Positions 19,207 to 28,281 are shown, numbered from the stretch's first letter. The stretch: 64,000 nucleotides of DNA from CAZJBS01 sp964544475 (GCA_964544475.1 CAZJBS010000012.1:1-64000), one strand, 5' to 3'. A program made the numbers and translations. Notes: generated by a model not told the origin, from the letters alone.

Positions 19207-19764
19207 TCAGGGGTTTTCGGAAAGCCATCGCGAAATGGCCATCGCTTGATTAAGATGACGTTTTTGATGGGCCAGCAGGATCAGAAAAATTTCGCCAAGA
19301 GAGAAACGAAAAATCCGGCTGACGGGCGACGACAATCGCAGGACATTCACGGCCAACCCGTCGGCCCGTCGGAGCAGTTCCATCAGTTCCTTTTGGTGAT
19401 CGGCAAAATCGGCGAGGAGCGGTACGGTACGGTGGCCGCTTGAGGGTGTAAAAAGACGGGGAGATTTTATTCGGCGGCCATCGGGTCCCATCAAACGAAC
19501 AAAATATCTGCCCAAAAAACCAGGACGGATGGAATCCTCCGAGCAACGCTTTGTTCGATGACCTTGGACGACGACCCGTCGAAGGCTTTCATAATACAGG
19601 CGGTCCGAGACCACGATATGGTCCAAACACTGGGCTATGCTCCAGTGGTTAGGCCCCGGCTGGCGGTTGATGGCCGAATCTGCCAGATGGGCAAAAGCGG
19701 TTTCAATGTCGGAAAGAATTGACAAAGCGTCCGCGTGCAGGGATTTTAGAGACGCGTTGACCAC
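19207..19764 (-). CDS. DinB-like four-helix metalloprotein
   Basis: A 185-residue DinB/YfiT superfamily protein. The metal-binding histidines expected for the fold are seen in NHWSIAQCLDHIVVSD and in LLAHQKRHLNQAM near the C-terminus. Such proteins often act as thiol-dependent transferases, but no substrate can be deduced. The start is a GTG at 19764 and has no strong ribosome binding site. It lies between the CorC-like gene upstream and purL downstream on the same strand, so it may be carried in one transcript. Confidence 0.8.
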   Translation of the reverse strand: MVNASLKSLHADALSILSDIETAFAHLADSAINRQPGPNHWSIAQCLDHIVVSDRLYYESLRRVVVQGHRTKRCSEDSIRPGFLGRYFVRLMGPDGRRIKSPRLFTPSSGHRTVPLLADFADHQKELMELLRRADGLAVNVLRLSSPVSRIFRFSLGEIFLILLAHQKRHLNQAMAISRWLSENP

Positions 19765-19814
19765 GGCTCAAAACCATTCCTTATCGTGGAGTTGGGCATG
19801 GATCGTAACCACGT

Positions 19815-21125
19815 CTACTCCTTTGGTCCACTATCGTGCCCGGGAGGTTCGGCCTTTGTTATTTCGAGAACGACTTTGTGGATCCGTTTGCGATCGGCCT
19901 CGGTGATGACAAAGCGCAGATTCTTGTATGTGACGGCGTCATTCTTGCGGGGCATCCGACGCGCCAGCCACAAAATGAGGCCTCCGATGGTGTGGTATTC
20001 CTCCGAAGGCAGATCCAAATGAAGGTGTTCATTGAGCGTGTGTATTTCCAGTTTGGCGTCCAGCAGATACGTCCCGTCTTCCTGTCGGCGCAGCAGCATG
20101 GCGCCTTCGTCGTATTCGTCCGTAATTTCTCCGACAATTTCCTCAATAAGGTCTTCCATCGTGACCAACCCGGCCGTCCCTCCGTATTCGTCAACCACAA
20201 TGGCCATTTGCAGATGATTGGCCTGGAATTCGCGCAATAATTCCGAAACCTTCTTCGTTTCCGGCACAAAATAAGGCATGGATATGAACTCGACGGCCGA
20301 CATGTCCTGGACGCTCTTCCGCCAGAAATTCATGATGTTCTTGATGTGAATGATGCCCACGATCGTATCAACGGTTTGTTCGTACACCGGCAGACGGGAG
20401 AGTTTTTCGTCGGCCATGACCTGGAGAATTTCGTCCATGGGTGTATCGATCGAAACACAAATGATGTCGACCCTGGGGATCATGATTTCCTTGACAATGG
20501 TGTCGCCGAATTCGATGATCGAATGAATCATGTCTTTTTCATCTTCTTCGATGGCGCCGTCGATTTCACCGGCTTCCACGATCGCACGGATTTCATCTTC
20601 GGTAACGTCGAGGTTCTTCCGGGCTGTCTTGGCGCCGCCGGCCATCCAAACCACGGCGCTGGAAACGAGCGTGAAGAACCAGCTGAACGGTTTGAGCAAG
20701 GTGAGCGCCCACTGGATGGGCGTCGCCAAGGTCAGGAATGTCGTTTCGGGGTAGTTGCGGGCGACGGTTTTTGGGGCCACTTCGGCCAGCAGGAGAAGGA
20801 CCAGGACAATCAAGGCGGTGGCCGCCATCAGCGCATACGGTTCATAGTATCCGTACTGTCGGGCGACGTCCACGGTAATACTGGCGCCCAGGACCGTGGC
20901 GCCGACTTTCAAAACGCTGTTGCCAAAATAAATGGTATTGAGAAACTTGTGAGGATCGGACGACCAAACATTGATCAGATGCGCCCGCCGGCCGCCACGA
21001 GACACAATCTGTTTGATGGCGACTTTTCCGAGGGAATGCATGGCCGTCTCAACTGCAGAAAAAAATCCCGACAGGAACAGCAGGAAGAAGAATATCGATA
21101 TATCCAGCGGGGCAATCGCGTCCAT
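19815..21125 (-). CDS. CNNM/CorC-family membrane protein with CBS domains
   Basis: A 436-residue protein of the HlyC/CorC (UPF0053, YfjD) family linked to divalent-cation, especially magnesium, export. An N-terminal DUF21 domain (about residues 5-190, four helices, with FLSGFFSAVETAMHSLG and the NTIYFGNSVLKVGAT loop) is followed by two CBS motifs (IMIPRVDIICVSIDTPMDEI and VDTIVGIIHIKNIMNF) and a C-terminal CorC_HlyC domain (IVVDEYGGTAGLVTMEDLIEEI). The ATG at 21125 follows an in-frame TTG by one codon. A strong promoter lies 42 bp upstream. Confidence 0.92.
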   Translation of the reverse strand: MDAIAPLDISIFFFLLFLSGFFSAVETAMHSLGKVAIKQIVSRGGRRAHLINVWSSDPHKFLNTIYFGNSVLKVGATVLGASITVDVARQYGYYEPYALMAATALIVLVLLLLAEVAPKTVARNYPETTFLTLATPIQWALTLLKPFSWFFTLVSSAVVWMAGGAKTARKNLDVTEDEIRAIVEAGEIDGAIEEDEKDMIHSIIEFGDTIVKEIMIPRVDIICVSIDTPMDEILQVMADEKLSRLPVYEQTVDTIVGIIHIKNIMNFWRKSVQDMSAVEFISMPYFVPETKKVSELLREFQANHLQMAIVVDEYGGTAGLVTMEDLIEEIVGEITDEYDEGAMLLRRQEDGTYLLDAKLEIHTLNEHLHLDLPSEEYHTIGGLILWLARRMPRKNDAVTYKNLRFVITEADRKRIHKVVLEITKAEPPGHDSGPKE

Positions 21126-21166
21126 CAACGCAGCCGCAATACCTTTCTTATGAAAAATTCATGGCA

Positions 21167-21195
21167 ATAATATCGAAAAGGGCTAATAAAGTCAA
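21167..21195 (-). promoter_or_regulatory. Sigma70-type promoter of the CorC-like gene
   Basis: TTGACT, 17 bp, TATTAT on the minus strand. It may drive the corC-like, dinB-like and purL genes together. Confidence 0.6.
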
Positions 21196-21282
21196 GGCGG
21201 GTCGTCCGCCGGCTTGCAGACTTCATCAGGGATGGAAAAGAGTGTCGGTGGTTTTTCAGACCGCGCCAACCGTACAGAACAA

Positions 21283-21311
21283 TTGCATTTACTGCGTGGT
21301 TTACGTATAAT
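21283..21311 (+). promoter_or_regulatory. Sigma70-type promoter at the head of the phosphonate cluster
   Basis: TTGCAT followed after exactly 17 bp by a perfect TATAAT on the plus strand, 38 bp before the methyltransferase ATG at 21350. It is divergent from the promoter at 21167-21195 and is the only strong plus-strand promoter seen before the phosphonate genes. Confidence 0.65.
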
Positions 21312-21349
21312 GGCCGCGAAAAAAAAATGACGTCAAAGAGCGGAACCCT

Positions 21350-22060
21350 ATGTCAACTGACCCTGTGCGCCATTATCCCGGCAAGGACCTGGAGACCATG
21401 TCTTTTGCCATGAATTATCATCGATGGATCATCGATGAATTGGCGCCGTACCTTGGTGAGTCCGTGGCCGAGGTTGGGGCGGGTGTCGGGAGTATCTCGA
21501 AACTGCTTCTCGGGAAGCCGATCAAGCATCTGTCGGCTTTCGAACCCTCATACAATAATTTTCCAAATTTGGAAAAGAATCTGCAGTACGATTCACGGGC
21601 GAAAGCCGTGAATGACTTCTTTGACGGAAGGCATGCGTCCACAGGATTTGACTCGGTGGTTTATATCAATGTCCTTGAGCACATCGAGGATGATCGGGCA
21701 GAACTGACCAATGCCTTGAACGCGTTGAATGCTGGCGGACATGTGCTCCTGTTTGTGCCGGCGCTCTCGTGGTTATACAGCGAGCACGACCGGCAGATCG
21801 GCCATTTTCGCCGGTATGCCAAGAAGGGCCTTTCGCGCCTGGTCAGGGAAGTTGGGTTTGATCTGGTCAAAATCCGTTATTTCGATTTGGTCGGAATTGT
21901 TCCATGGTATATCAACTTCACGCTTCTGCGCAATCGGTTGGGCGACAACCGGCTGACCATGTATGATAGGCTGGTGGTACCGACCATGCGCAGGGTTGAA
22001 AAGACGATGCCGCCGCCGATCGGAAAAAACCTGTTGATCATCGGCAAAAAGAAGGTATGA
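21350..22060 (+). CDS. Class I SAM-dependent methyltransferase
   Basis: A 236-residue Rossmann-fold methyltransferase. Motif I is VAEVGAGVGSISKLLL (SAM binding), followed by an acidic end of beta2 in HLSAFEPS, and motif post-I to IV in DSVVYINVLEHIEDD. The C-terminal half (FRRYAKKGLSRLVREVGFD, then FDLVGIVPWYIN) resembles methyltransferases next to glycosyltransferases in surface polysaccharide clusters. The target is unknown; O-methylation of a glycan, lipid or phosphonate is possible from context. It is separated from the next gene by 158 bp that hold no obvious gene. Confidence 0.85.
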   Translation: MSTDPVRHYPGKDLETMSFAMNYHRWIIDELAPYLGESVAEVGAGVGSISKLLLGKPIKHLSAFEPSYNNFPNLEKNLQYDSRAKAVNDFFDGRHASTGFDSVVYINVLEHIEDDRAELTNALNALNAGGHVLLFVPALSWLYSEHDRQIGHFRRYAKKGLSRLVREVGFDLVKIRYFDLVGIVPWYINFTLLRNRLGDNRLTMYDRLVVPTMRRVEKTMPPPIGKNLLIIGKKKV

Positions 22061-22218
22061 CCCCGCTTTTCCATTCGACCATCACGCCGCCAACACCAAA
22101 AGCACACTTGTTTATGACCATACTTACCGATAACTTCCTGTCAGGCTGGGGGAAACCATTAGGTGACCAGTATGTATGATGCCTTGAGCCGGCTGCCAAA
22201 GCGGATTTTGCGGTCATC

Positions 22219-23141
22219 ATGAAGATTCTGATTCTCTCCATGAAGTTCCTTCCTGCAAGCGGTGGCAGCGCTTCCTACGCCTACAATCTCGCTCTGGGCC
22301 TGCACAACGAAGGCCATGATGTCAGGATGCTGGCGCCGGCCTACANNNNNNNNNNNNNNNNNNNNNNNNNNNNNNNNNNNNNNNNNNNNNNNNNNNNNNN
22401 NNNNNNNNNNNNNNNNNNNNNNNNNNNNNNNNNNNNNNNNNNNNNAAGATCCGCAAGCCCGGTATCCTTGCCAAAGTTCGTGTGATCTATTCGAGCATAC
22501 CCATCAATGAGACGTCCTATATGAACAAGGAGACGGCTTTGCAACGGCTTCCTCAATTCAAGGACCGGCAAGTCGTCCTCACGGTGGCACGGTTGATTCG
22601 TGCCAAGGGTCACGACACGGTGATTGAGGCGATAGGTCTGCTTCGCGACCGTTTTCCGGCCCTGACGTATGTGATCGTCGGTGAAGGCCCCGAAAAAAAG
22701 GCTCTTCAGCAACTGGTGGCCGAAAAAGGTCTCAACCCGAGGGTCGTGTTTGCGGGTTATGTGGACGACCAGATGCTTGAGGCCTACTACGGCGTCAGTG
22801 ATATCTTCGTGATGGCCGGTCGATGGACGGAAAGTTTTGTGGAAGGTTTTGGACTCGTATTCACGGAAGCCGGCATTCGCGGAAAGGCCGTTATCGGTAC
22901 ACGCATCGGCGGCATTCCGGAGGCAATTGACGAAAACAAGACCGGCCTGATCGTGGAACCCGACAATCCCGGGCTACTCGCGGAAAAAATAGAGGAGTTG
23001 CTAAAAGATGAAACACGCCGCGCGGCCATGGGGGATTACGCGAGAGCCTGGAATAAGCAAAATTTTGCCAATGAAGTCATGGGACGCAACAACTCCAGGC
23101 TCATACGGGACCTGAACGAAATCGTACTCACCACAACTTGA
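22219..23141 (+). CDS. GT4-family glycosyltransferase, interrupted by an assembly gap
   Basis: Two coding pieces of one glycosyltransferase flank the 100-N gap. The first 42 codons (MKILILSMKFLPASGGSASY, then LALGLHNEGHDVRMLAPAY) are a typical GT4 N-terminal Rossmann start. After the gap, coding resumes in a different nominal frame at 22446 (KIRKPGILAKVRVIYSSIP) and continues with LTVARLIRAKGHDTVIEA, YVIVGEGPEKKAL, and ESFVEGFGLVFTEAGIRGK containing the EX7E motif. About 273 codons are visible; a normal family member has about 370-380, so roughly 100 codons are missing and the true gap is nearer 300 bp. The stop is followed at once by the PEP mutase gene. Confidence 0.85.
22346..22445. other. 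Assembly gap (100 N)
   Basis: Exactly 100 N, a placeholder for a gap of unknown size within the GT4 gene. The reading frames on either side agree only if the real length differs from 100. Confidence 0.99.
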
Positions 23142-23149
23142 GGCCGTTT

Positions 23150-24751
23150 ATGGAACGCAAGACGACTTTGCTGAAAAACATGATCCGTTCGAAGGAACTC
23201 GAATTTTTGATGGAAGCTCACAATGGTCTGTCGGCCAAGATCGCCGAAGAGGCTGGTTTCAAAGGGCTGTGGGGAAGCGGCCTTTCCATTTCAGCGGCTC
23301 TGGGTGTAAGGGACAACAACGAAGCGTCATGGACGCAAGTCCTGGATGTGTGCGAATTCATGAGCGACGCCACAACGATTCCCATTCTCCTTGACGGAGA
23401 TACGGGTTACGGCAACTTTAATAACATGCGCCGTCTCGTGCAAAAACTCGAACAGCGTGATGTGGCCGGAGTGTGCATCGAAGACAAGCTCTTTCCAAAA
23501 ACCAATTCCTTCATTTCCGGCGAAGCCCAGCCTCTTGCGGATGTCGACGAATTTTGTGGAAAGATCAAGGCCGGGCGCGACAGCCAGAAAGATGATGATT
23601 TTGTCATCGTGGCCCGCATCGAAGCGTTCATCGCAGGGTGGGGTCTTGACGAAGCCTTGCGCCGGGGTGAGGCGTACCGACAGGCCGGCGCCGACGCCGT
23701 ACTGGTGCACAGCAAGAAGTCGAATGTCTCCGATATTGAGGCTTTTATGAAAGAATGGGCCGGTCGCCTTCCGGTTGTCATCGTTCCAACAAAATACTAT
23801 TCTACACCGACGGATCGATTTCGTCAACTTGGCATCAGCATGGTCATCTGGGCCAACCATAACATGCGCACCGCGATTTCTGCCATGCAAAAGACCAGCC
23901 GGCAGATTTTTGAAGATCAATCGCTCATCAACGTCGAAGACAAGATTGTGTCGGTGGCGGAGGTATTCCGGCTTCAAAATGCCGATGAACTGGAACAGGC
24001 GGAAGACCGTTATCTGCCCACGACGGGTAAGAATGTGAACGCCATTATTCTGGCTGCCTCGGAAGGTTACAATTTGAAGGAGTTGACCAAGGACATTCCA
24101 AAGGTGCTGCTCAAGGTGCAAGGAAAGACACTGCTGGCGCGGACGACGGACGAATTCAACCGGGTTGGAATCAAAGACATCACGGTCGTGAGGGGTTATC
24201 GAAAGGAAAAAGTAACCGGGGCGAATATCCGAACTGTGGACAACGATGATTTCAGCGATACAAAGGAGTTGTACTCCCTATTTATGGCCAGGGATCAGAT
24301 CAAAGAAAATACGGTTATCGCTTACGGGGACATCGTCTTCAAGGGATTTATTCTCAATGATCTGCTCAATGACTCCAACGATGTGACGATGATTGTGGAT
24401 TCGGATTTCAGTATCACCCGTGATATTTTCAAGGACTATACGAAAGCGGAGCGCCCCTATTCGAAGAATCTTTTCCAGGATACGGTACGATTCGAGAAGA
24501 TGTCCAATACGTTGCCGGATGCCGATATACATGGTGAATTTATTGGACTTTGGAAGGTCGGACCCAAAGGGGCCGCCGCAGTCCAAACGGCTTTTGAAGT
24601 CCTTTCCCGCAAGGACGGTTTTCGACACATGCGGATGGCTGATCTCTTCAATGAAATGTCAAAACACGCGACGGTCGCCGTCAAGTACATTCGCGGATCC
24701 TGGCTCGACATCGATGACGTCGTTGCGCTCCAGAAAGCCGGAGACCTTTAG
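23150..24751 (+). CDS. Phosphoenolpyruvate mutase fused to a nucleotidyltransferase domain
   Basis: A 533-residue bifunctional protein. Residues 1-280 are PEP mutase (isocitrate lyase superfamily), which converts PEP to phosphonopyruvate, the entry step of phosphonate synthesis. Diagnostic residues are WGSGLSIS (41-48), LDGDTGYGN (81-89, Mg-binding Asp) and the gating loop EDKLFPKTNS (111-120), which separates mutases from lyases. Residues about 296-530 form a sugar-phosphate-type nucleotidyltransferase fold (AIILAASEGYNLKEL, DIPKVLLKVQGK, VIAYGDIVFKG). Its signature loop is AASEG rather than GxGxR, as in other mutase-fused domains related to PntC. The ATG at 23150 is used rather than the TTG at 23138, which overlaps the previous stop. 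Confidence 0.95.
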   Translation: MERKTTLLKNMIRSKELEFLMEAHNGLSAKIAEEAGFKGLWGSGLSISAALGVRDNNEASWTQVLDVCEFMSDATTIPILLDGDTGYGNFNNMRRLVQKLEQRDVAGVCIEDKLFPKTNSFISGEAQPLADVDEFCGKIKAGRDSQKDDDFVIVARIEAFIAGWGLDEALRRGEAYRQAGADAVLVHSKKSNVSDIEAFMKEWAGRLPVVIVPTKYYSTPTDRFRQLGISMVIWANHNMRTAISAMQKTSRQIFEDQSLINVEDKIVSVAEVFRLQNADELEQAEDRYLPTTGKNVNAIILAASEGYNLKELTKDIPKVLLKVQGKTLLARTTDEFNRVGIKDITVVRGYRKEKVTGANIRTVDNDDFSDTKELYSLFMARDQIKENTVIAYGDIVFKGFILNDLLNDSNDVTMIVDSDFSITRDIFKDYTKAERPYSKNLFQDTVRFEKMSNTLPDADIHGEFIGLWKVGPKGAAAVQTAFEVLSRKDGFRHMRMADLFNEMSKHATVAVKYIRGSWLDIDDVVALQKAGDL

Positions 24752-25834
24752 TGGAACGGGGGAAACCGGATCAAGTTCTGATCTTCCTGAACGCCAATAC
24801 GGCATGGATGGTGAACCGCGGGCCGTATGGCGTGAATCCCGTCCAACGCCTTGTCCGCCAATTTCGGGGCATGGGATATGAAAATATTCATGTCGTTGCC
24901 GATGACGCAGACGGTTGGTCATCCGGCCAGTGCGACGGTCTGTCCATCCAACATCTGCAGGACATACAACTGATTTCCGAATGGAATATCATTGTCGAGG
25001 GAGATACGATTGCAGATGGCCGGCTGCTGGCATTCCTGGACAACAAGCCGATGGCCGCACGGTTCATTCAACCGCAGCAGGAGGCGCCCCTGCTGGCGCG
25101 AGTTACCCATACCCAGATGAGGCAGGCCATGGCATCGGGCGTCAGTGTCGGGGACCTATTGCACAAGATCAGAGGGATGGCCGACGTGCGATCGGTTGAT
25201 NNNNNNNNNNNNNNNNNNNNNNNNNNNNNNNNNNNNNNNNNNNNNNNNNNNNNNNNNNNNNNNNNNNNNNNNNNNNNNNNNNNNNNNNNNNNNNNNNNNN
25301 TTAATCGGCCTGATTTCCACATTGGCTTCTCCCATTTTCTGGTTCGTCGGTGACGAAGGCTGGGCTCTCGCGTTGGCGTGGCTGGCGCTCTTCACCGTTG
25401 AGTTTGGCGACAAGTACGCTCTTCTCATCGAACAGGAACACAGGTTCATAAGGGCCATTACGACGTTCGCATCCTGGTTTTGGCCGTATGGGTGGGGATT
25501 GCTTTTCGGGGCGATGCTGTCGCGTGAACGGCCGGAGGCCTTCGAACTGACGGCCGTGTGGGTCCTGGCCATGGTCGTCAGCGATATGTCGGAATGGCTT
25601 ATCAAACGCCGACAGGGCAAGCACCCGGATGACTGGTCGCTTTCCGATCGCATATTTAGCCTTCTGGCCGCCGACGAAGCCATCCTGATCCTCTGTCTGA
25701 CACTTGAGTTCAAGTTCGACACGCCGGAGTTGGGGTTCCTAACCGGCGTCGGATGGGCCGCCGCCACGGCTGTTTGGCGAATAGCCCAGGTTCTTCGTTT
25801 TGGACTTCAAACCCGTAACGTGAGGATGGCATGA
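24751..25834 (+). CDS. Two-domain protein with degenerate CDP-alcohol transferase-like membrane domain, split by gap
   Basis: Starts with GTG at 24751, sharing one base with the previous TAG. The first 150 codons form a Rossmann-like nucleotidyltransferase-type domain (VLIFLNANTAW, YENIHVVADDADG, IIVEGDTIADGRLLAFL) without a GxGxR loop. After the 100-N gap, codons from 25301 encode about six TM segments. By eye these align with the CDP-alcohol transferase domain of the next gene, but the place of DxxDGxxAR is occupied by VEFGDKYAL and that of GxxxDxxxD by RAITTFASW. The catalytic aspartates therefore seem to be gone. Frames on the two sides differ only by the arbitrary gap length. The stop overlaps the next start as ATGA. 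One gene is the simplest reading; two genes cannot be excluded. Confidence 0.6.
25201..25300. other. Assembly gap (100 N)
   Basis: Exactly 100 N, between the soluble N-domain and the membrane domain of the gene at 24751-25834. True length unknown. Confidence 0.99.
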
Positions 25835-27117
25835 CGGAAACATCGATTCACGTGATTGTCGACGCGACGTCCGAGTCCAGTCTCATCGAGTTGTTTCACA
25901 TTCCATTGTGGGAACGATGTCTCCGGCTCGCAGCGACGTCGGGGTTGCGTTATTCCACCGTACTGCTGAGCGAATCGACCAAACAGAAATGTCATCGGCG
26001 TAAGGACTTTGGCAAGTTTCATGACCTGCGATGTGAATTCAAGGTGATCGATGGCCCGATTGGGGAAGCGTTGTCCAGGCTGGCTCAACCCGGAATGACC
26101 TATGTGCTCATGGCCGGTGATGCGGTCTATCAGGATTCGCTGGTGAAAGCGATCGCCGCTCCCACGGAGTTCTTCCGATATCTGGATTCGTCCACGCCGA
26201 CGCCAGGCCTTTTTAAAATCGGCGGTGAACAACTGGCGCGCGTGTCGGGATGGACTTTGCCGGACGTTGAAAGACAATTGGCCGTCGCCGGCGAATTACG
26301 GGAACGGGACATATCGAAAATGAGCGCCTATGTGCCATCCCAACGCAAAGAAATCCGCCCTTACATGTTTCGGGTCACAACCACGAAAGAGGCGCATGCG
26401 GCGGAGCGGTTCGTATTCGAAGTCACCCATTATGGTTCCCTCGATTTTGTGGCCAAACATCTTTACAAGGAGATATCCAAACTTTTCGTCACCTGGCTTT
26501 GCCGAACGACGATCACGCCAAACCAGGTGACCTATGTCAGCATCGTTTTCGCGGTGGCGGTCATCCCGCTCTTTTTTCTGGGATACATGACCGCCGGCCT
26601 TGTGTGCGGCATCATCGTGAGCTTCCTGGACGTTCTGGACGGGAAGCTGGCGCGTTTCACGTACCGGATGAGCGACAAAGGGGATGCGTTGGATCATGTG
26701 GCTGACCGTCTCAATATCGTGACCTATTACCTCGGATTTGGACTGGGATTGTACACCGGCTCCTACACTTCCTCGTTGGAGACCGCGATGTGGCTGGCCG
26801 GGCTGAGTTTTGTTGGTCAGCACATTGACAAATCGGTGGTCCGGACGTTTCGCTTGAGAATAGGCATTCGGTTGGATGAACACAAGAAGGCAGACGTCTG
26901 GGTCCGGCTGATTCGGCCCGGTCGCAATGTGTTGTTGTGTTTCATCGCTATCGGCCTGCTGTTCGACCGGCTTGTCGATACCTTCATCGTGTATACCATC
27001 CTGATATATCTGGTTGGTTTTTATCATATGATCCGGCTCAAAATGGAATGGGACCGTACGCCGGTATTCCATTTTCCCGTGCAGGGTCAAACGCTCGGCG
27101 CTTTGCGTCAGGAATAA
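25831..27117 (+). CDS. CDP-alcohol phosphatidyltransferase with nucleotidyltransferase-like N-domain
   Basis: A 428-residue two-domain protein. Residues 1-200 form a Rossmann-like domain (IHVIVDATSESS, TYVLMAGDAVYQDSLVKAI) that looks like a nucleotidyltransferase without its signature loop. Residues about 210-410 are a membrane CDP-alcohol phosphatidyltransferase with the full motif D267xxD270G271xxA274R275, eight residues, G284xxxD288xxxD292. Family enzymes move a phosphoalcohol or phosphatidyl group from a CDP carrier onto a hydroxyl, releasing CMP. Placed between PEP mutase and phosphonopyruvate decarboxylase, it is the likely enzyme that attaches a phosphonate headgroup to a lipid or glycan. 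It is a paralogue of the protein at 56501-57703. Confidence 0.88.
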   Translation: MTETSIHVIVDATSESSLIELFHIPLWERCLRLAATSGLRYSTVLLSESTKQKCHRRKDFGKFHDLRCEFKVIDGPIGEALSRLAQPGMTYVLMAGDAVYQDSLVKAIAAPTEFFRYLDSSTPTPGLFKIGGEQLARVSGWTLPDVERQLAVAGELRERDISKMSAYVPSQRKEIRPYMFRVTTTKEAHAAERFVFEVTHYGSLDFVAKHLYKEISKLFVTWLCRTTITPNQVTYVSIVFAVAVIPLFFLGYMTAGLVCGIIVSFLDVLDGKLARFTYRMSDKGDALDHVADRLNIVTYYLGFGLGLYTGSYTSSLETAMWLAGLSFVGQHIDKSVVRTFRLRIGIRLDEHKKADVWVRLIRPGRNVLLCFIAIGLLFDRLVDTFIVYTILIYLVGFYHMIRLKMEWDRTPVFHFPVQGQTLGALRQE

Positions 27118-27144
27118 GTCAACACCATTGCCGGAGGACGTGTC

Positions 27145-28275
27145 ATGATCAACACCAGGATGTTTGGTGAAGAACTCAAGAAACGTGGTTACGATTTCTA
27201 CAGCGGCGTGCCATGTTCTTTTCTCAAAGATCTGATCAACTATGCCATCAACGAATGTGACTATGTGATGGCCGCCAATGAAGGCGACGCCGTGGCGGCC
27301 TGTGCGGGCGCCTATGTGGGCGGACGAAAGTCGGTTTTTCTGTGCCAGAACAGCGGACTCACCAACGCCACTTCGCCCCTGACTTCCCTCACATGGACTT
27401 TCAAACTGCCCGTTCTGGGCATCGTCAGTCTTCGCGGTGAACCGGGGCTTCAGGACGAGCCGCAGCACGAACTGATGGGGGTCATCACGACCCGTCTGTT
27501 GGACCTCATGGAGATACCGTGGGAGTTTCTGTCCACGGATGCTGAAGAAGCGATGCGCCAGATCGCACGGGCGGATGAGAACATCCTCCAGAACAGGACG
27601 TTCTTTTTTGTTGTCAAGAAAGGCACCTTTGAAAAAGAGACGCTAAAACCGCAGTCTTTGAAACATTCATCCAACGTGCGGAAGAACGGGAAGTCGCGCG
27701 AAGATGCCCAGCCGAGCCGGACCGAAGTCCTGACGCGGCTCAATCAAATCAAGGACCTTCACACGGTCCACCTCGCGACCACAGGCAAGACCGGACGCGA
27801 ACTCTATGAAGTGGAAGACGCGCCAAACAATCTCTATATGGTTGGTTCGATGGGTTGCATCAGTTCGATGGCTCTGGGATTGGCCATCGCCAAACCCAAC
27901 CGGAAAATCGTGGCCATCGAAGGCGACGGCGCGTTCTTGATGCGCATGGGCAATGCAGCGACCAATGGCTACTACCATCCGGGCAACCTGCTGCATCTCT
28001 TGCTGGATAATAATTCCCATGATTCCACGGGCGGACAAGCGACGGTCTCGCACAATGTCAATTTCGTGGAATTGGCGGCTTCTGTCGGTTATTCCCACAG
28101 CGTTCATGTCCATGACCTTGATGAGTTGGAATCGGAAATACGCCGATGGAAAAAGGACGGTGGTTTGACGCTCCTGTACATGAAGATATCCAAAGGCTCG
28201 CCACCGGAATTGGGACGGCCCAAGATCAAGCCCTATCAGGTGAAAGAACGATTGATGGAATTTGTAAGGAACTGA
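27145..28275 (+). CDS. Phosphonopyruvate decarboxylase
   Basis: A 376-residue thiamine-diphosphate enzyme (Ppd/AepY/Fom2 type) that decarboxylates phosphonopyruvate to phosphonoacetaldehyde and so pulls the unfavourable mutase reaction. The PYR domain has FYSGVPCSFLKDLIN and AANEGDAVAACAGAYVGG with the cofactor-activating Glu; PLTSLTWTFKLP and EPGLQDEPQHE are typical of the family. The PP domain carries EGDGAFLMRMGNAATNG to DNNSHDSTGGQ, the GDG-to-NN TPP/Mg motif, near residue 260. GGAGG lies seven bases before the ATG. Length fits the family. Confidence 0.95.
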   Translation: MINTRMFGEELKKRGYDFYSGVPCSFLKDLINYAINECDYVMAANEGDAVAACAGAYVGGRKSVFLCQNSGLTNATSPLTSLTWTFKLPVLGIVSLRGEPGLQDEPQHELMGVITTRLLDLMEIPWEFLSTDAEEAMRQIARADENILQNRTFFFVVKKGTFEKETLKPQSLKHSSNVRKNGKSREDAQPSRTEVLTRLNQIKDLHTVHLATTGKTGRELYEVEDAPNNLYMVGSMGCISSMALGLAIAKPNRKIVAIEGDGAFLMRMGNAATNGYYHPGNLLHLLLDNNSHDSTGGQATVSHNVNFVELAASVGYSHSVHVHDLDELESEIRRWKKDGGLTLLYMKISKGSPPELGRPKIKPYQVKERLMEFVRN

Positions 28276-28281
28276 AAAGGT

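Noticed and set aside
17738..19249. A 503-codon open frame on the plus strand
   Set aside because: It is antisense to purL over its whole length. The purL frame has clear conserved motifs and the antisense translation is compositionally odd with no recognisable domain.
22061..22218. Possible small gene or promoter between the methyltransferase and GT4 genes
   Set aside because: No frame longer than about 40 codons has a ribosome binding site, and no box pair with 16-18 bp spacing stood out.
26296..27468. A 390-codon open frame on the minus strand
   Set aside because: Spans the end of the CDP-alcohol transferase and the start of the decarboxylase, both well supported on the plus strand.
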